Shown here in pieces: positions 6,210 to 7,923 of a DNA stretch of 7,923 nt. The number at the start of each line of letters is the position of its first letter. Position 1 is the stretch's first letter. Source of the stretch: Verrucomicrobiia bacterium (GTDB lineage: Bacteria; Verrucomicrobiota; Verrucomicrobiia; Limisphaerales; Palsa-1400); assembly GCA_025934545.1 (NCBI GenBank), contig JAICXV010000074.1, forward strand, positions 1 to 7,923, written 5' to 3'. The notes under the pieces were generated by a model that worked only from the letters and a program-made list of their open reading frames with translations, had not been told where the DNA came from and ran no database searches. The translations under genes were made by a program, and so were the position numbers.

Positions 6210-7923
6210 TTAGTGCACGAAAACAAAGAACAAAATGATCGCAACGCCGAGCGCGAGCATGAACGCGTAATTCTGGAGATTGCCCGTTTGTAACAGGCGC
6301 AGGCAACGTCCAAACACATCGGTTGTGCCCGAGGCGCCGCGAACTATTGCGCCGGCAACGATCCAACGATCAAACGCATCGGTGAATCGCGCCAGCAGAT
6401 CCTGCGTATTCTTGATGATCTCAGCGTAGAGTTCGTCGAAATAAAATTTGTCGCGCATCCAACGGGCGGGCGCGCCGAGTTTGGCGGGCAGGGGATCTGA
6501 TTGCGCGCGACGGTAGAGGCTCATCGCGAGGAAGAAACCAACCGCAAGAGCGAACAATCCAGCAATTGCGCCAATGGGCGCATCCATGAACGGAGCGAGA
6601 GGAGCGAAGATTGGTTCAGCTTCGACGCTTGGATTGAGTTGTGAGCCGACAAATTGCGCGATGCCAAAGAACCCGCCGGCCACCGACGCAATCGCAAGAA
6701 TACGAAGCGGAATGGTCATCACCGGCGGAGATTCGTGCGCGTGTTTCGGAAGGTCCGATTTTGCGTTGCCGAGGAACACGACGAAGAATAAACGGAACAT
6801 GTAGAACGTCGTCAGAAACGCGACGAAGACGCCGAGCGCGAACAGGATTTTGTTTTGCTGAAACGCAATGGCGAGAATGGAGTCCTTGCTGAAGAATCCA
6901 CTCAACGGCCACAGTCCGCAAAGTGCGAGCGTGCCGGCGAGGAAGGTCCAATACGTTGTCGGGATCTTTTGTTTCAACGAACCCATTCTCCAAATGTCCT
7001 GCTCGCCGCTGAGGGCGTGGATCACTGACCCAGAACCCAGGAAGAGGAGCGCTTTGAAAAACGCGTGCGTTGAAAGGTGAAACATTGCCGCCGTTGGGCC
7101 CGCTCCGTTACCTCGACTAACGCCGACCGCCATGACCATATAGCCGAGTTGCGAAAGAGTGGAATAGGCGAGGATGCGTTTGATGTCATTTTGTTGAATA
7201 GCCATCAGCGCCGCCATCAGCGCCGTAATGCCGCCAATCCACGAAATCACCTGGAGCGATTGAACATCAAAAATATAAAACACGCGACAGAGCATGTAGA
7301 CACCCGCGGCCACCATCGTCGCGGCATGGATGAGGGCGCTGACGGGCGTTGGCCCTTCCATCGCGTCTGGCAACCACACATGCAAAGGGAACTGCGCAGA
7401 TTTGCCAACTGCACCGCAGAAAATTAGCAGGCCGACCGCAGTCGCGCTCGTGCCGAACAGTTTCGGATTGGCGGCAATTAATTCTTTTATAGCGCCAAAG
7501 TTTAGCGTGTGCGCCAACGTCCAAAGTAAAATGATTCCGGTAAAGAAGCCGAAGTCACCAAGGCGATTCGTTAAAAACGCTTTCTTCGCGGCATCGGCTG
7601 CCGAAGATTTTCGATACCAAAATCCAATCAGCAAATAACTCGAAACACCGACGAGTTCCCAAAATATAAACATTTGAAACAGATTATTGCTCAGAACAAT
7701 TCCGGTCATCGAGAAGGTGAACAGACTTAAGCAGGCAAAGAACCGGCTGAAACCCGGGTCGCCGTGCATGTAGCCGATGGAATAAATATGAATGAGGCTG
7801 CCGACGCCCGTGACGATCAGCAGCATCATCAAGCTGAGTTGATCGAAGTGGACGCCGAACGAAATATCGAGACTCGCCACCGTGAGCCACGAGACGCTGA
7901 GTTCGTGTGCTCCGTGAAATTTG
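6210..7923 (-). CDS. nuoL: NADH-quinone oxidoreductase subunit L, N-terminus beyond window
   Basis: The largest antiporter-like subunit of complex I, at the distal end of the membrane arm, with a long C-terminal lateral helix. The frame stays open to the right edge (the upstream codons read ...FHGAHELSVSWLTV), so the GTG at 7880 is internal and by comparison with E. coli about 55 residues are missing. Numbering from that GTG codon: DQLSLMMLLIVTGVGSLIHIYSIGYM (13-38) is the family signature; Glu75 (FWELVGVSSY), Lys160 (GKSAQFPLHVWLPDAMEGPTP), His185, the His268/His272/Lys276 set (FHLSTHAFFK), Lys234 (NDIKRILAYS), and Lys332-Asp333 (GFFSKDS) match E. coli Glu144, Lys229, His254, His334/His338/Lys342, Lys305 and Lys399-Asp400 in spacing. 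The C-terminal FYFDELYAEII helix and final hydrophobic segment are complete. The TAA stop is 3 bases before nuoM. Confidence 0.96.
   Translation of the reverse strand, partial: KFHGAHELSVSWLTVASLDISFGVHFDQLSLMMLLIVTGVGSLIHIYSIGYMHGDPGFSRFFACLSLFTFSMTGIVLSNNLFQMFIFWELVGVSSYLLIGFWYRKSSAADAAKKAFLTNRLGDFGFFTGIILLWTLAHTLNFGAIKELIAANPKLFGTSATAVGLLIFCGAVGKSAQFPLHVWLPDAMEGPTPVSALIHAATMVAAGVYMLCRVFYIFDVQSLQVISWIGGITALMAALMAIQQNDIKRILAYSTLSQLGYMVMAVGVSRGNGAGPTAAMFHLSTHAFFKALLFLGSGSVIHALSGEQDIWRMGSLKQKIPTTYWTFLAGTLALCGLWPLSGFFSKDSILAIAFQQNKILFALGVFVAFLTTFYMFRLFFVVFLGNAKSDLPKHAHESPPVMTIPLRILAIASVAGGFFGIAQFVGSQLNPSVEAEPIFAPLAPFMDAPIGAIAGLFALAVGFFLAMSLYRRAQSDPLPAKLGAPARWMRDKFYFDELYAEIIKNTQDLLARFTDAFDRWIVAGAIVRGASGTTDVFGRCLRLLQTGNLQNYAFMLALGVAIILFFVFVH

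Noticed and set aside
7878..7880. GTG at 7880 as the start of nuoL
   Set aside because: The frame continues open to the window edge with NuoL-like sequence (HELSVSWLTV), and the first transmembrane helices of NuoL would be missing if translation began here.

Overview
The window looks like a chromosomal segment of a free-living Gram-negative bacterium with a respiratory chain. The style of the ferredoxin and of the complex I subunits, and the lack of obvious Shine-Dalgarno sequences at most starts, fit Verrucomicrobiota or another PVC-group member. That taxonomic call is an inference from remembered family resemblance, not from a search.

Layout. (1) Positions 2-574, plus strand: the C-terminal end of an O-antigen ligase/polymerase-type membrane protein whose start lies left of the window. 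(2) Positions 597-2781, minus strand: a two-gene unit, read from right to left, of a polysaccharide flippase (TTG start) followed after 1 base by an FkbM-family methyltransferase. It converges tail to tail with the ligase gene across a 22-base gap. (3) Positions 2896-3147, minus strand: a small single-cluster [4Fe-4S] ferredoxin with a good sigma70-like promoter just upstream, whose -10 box lies inside an inverted repeat. (4) Positions 3238-7923, minus strand: nuoL (N-terminus beyond the window), nuoM and nuoN, tightly packed (3-base gap, then an ATGA overlap), encoding the three antiporter-like proton-pumping subunits of respiratory complex I.

How the genes work together. NuoL, NuoM and NuoN form the distal membrane arm of NADH:quinone oxidoreductase. 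The ferredoxin follows in the same direction but probably has its own promoter, so a functional link to complex I is possible but unproven. The left part is a surface-glycan locus: a flippase exports lipid-linked glycan, a Wzy_C-type enzyme polymerises or ligates it, and an FkbM enzyme probably O-methylates a glycan or lipid.

The most notable observation is in NuoM. Two lysines normally conserved in its proton channel (the TM7 lysine and the lysine of the DIKR-like motif) are replaced by Leu228 and Asn306, while the neighbouring NuoL and NuoN keep theirs. I found no CRISPR array, tRNA, rRNA, insertion sequence or convincing new multigene system.
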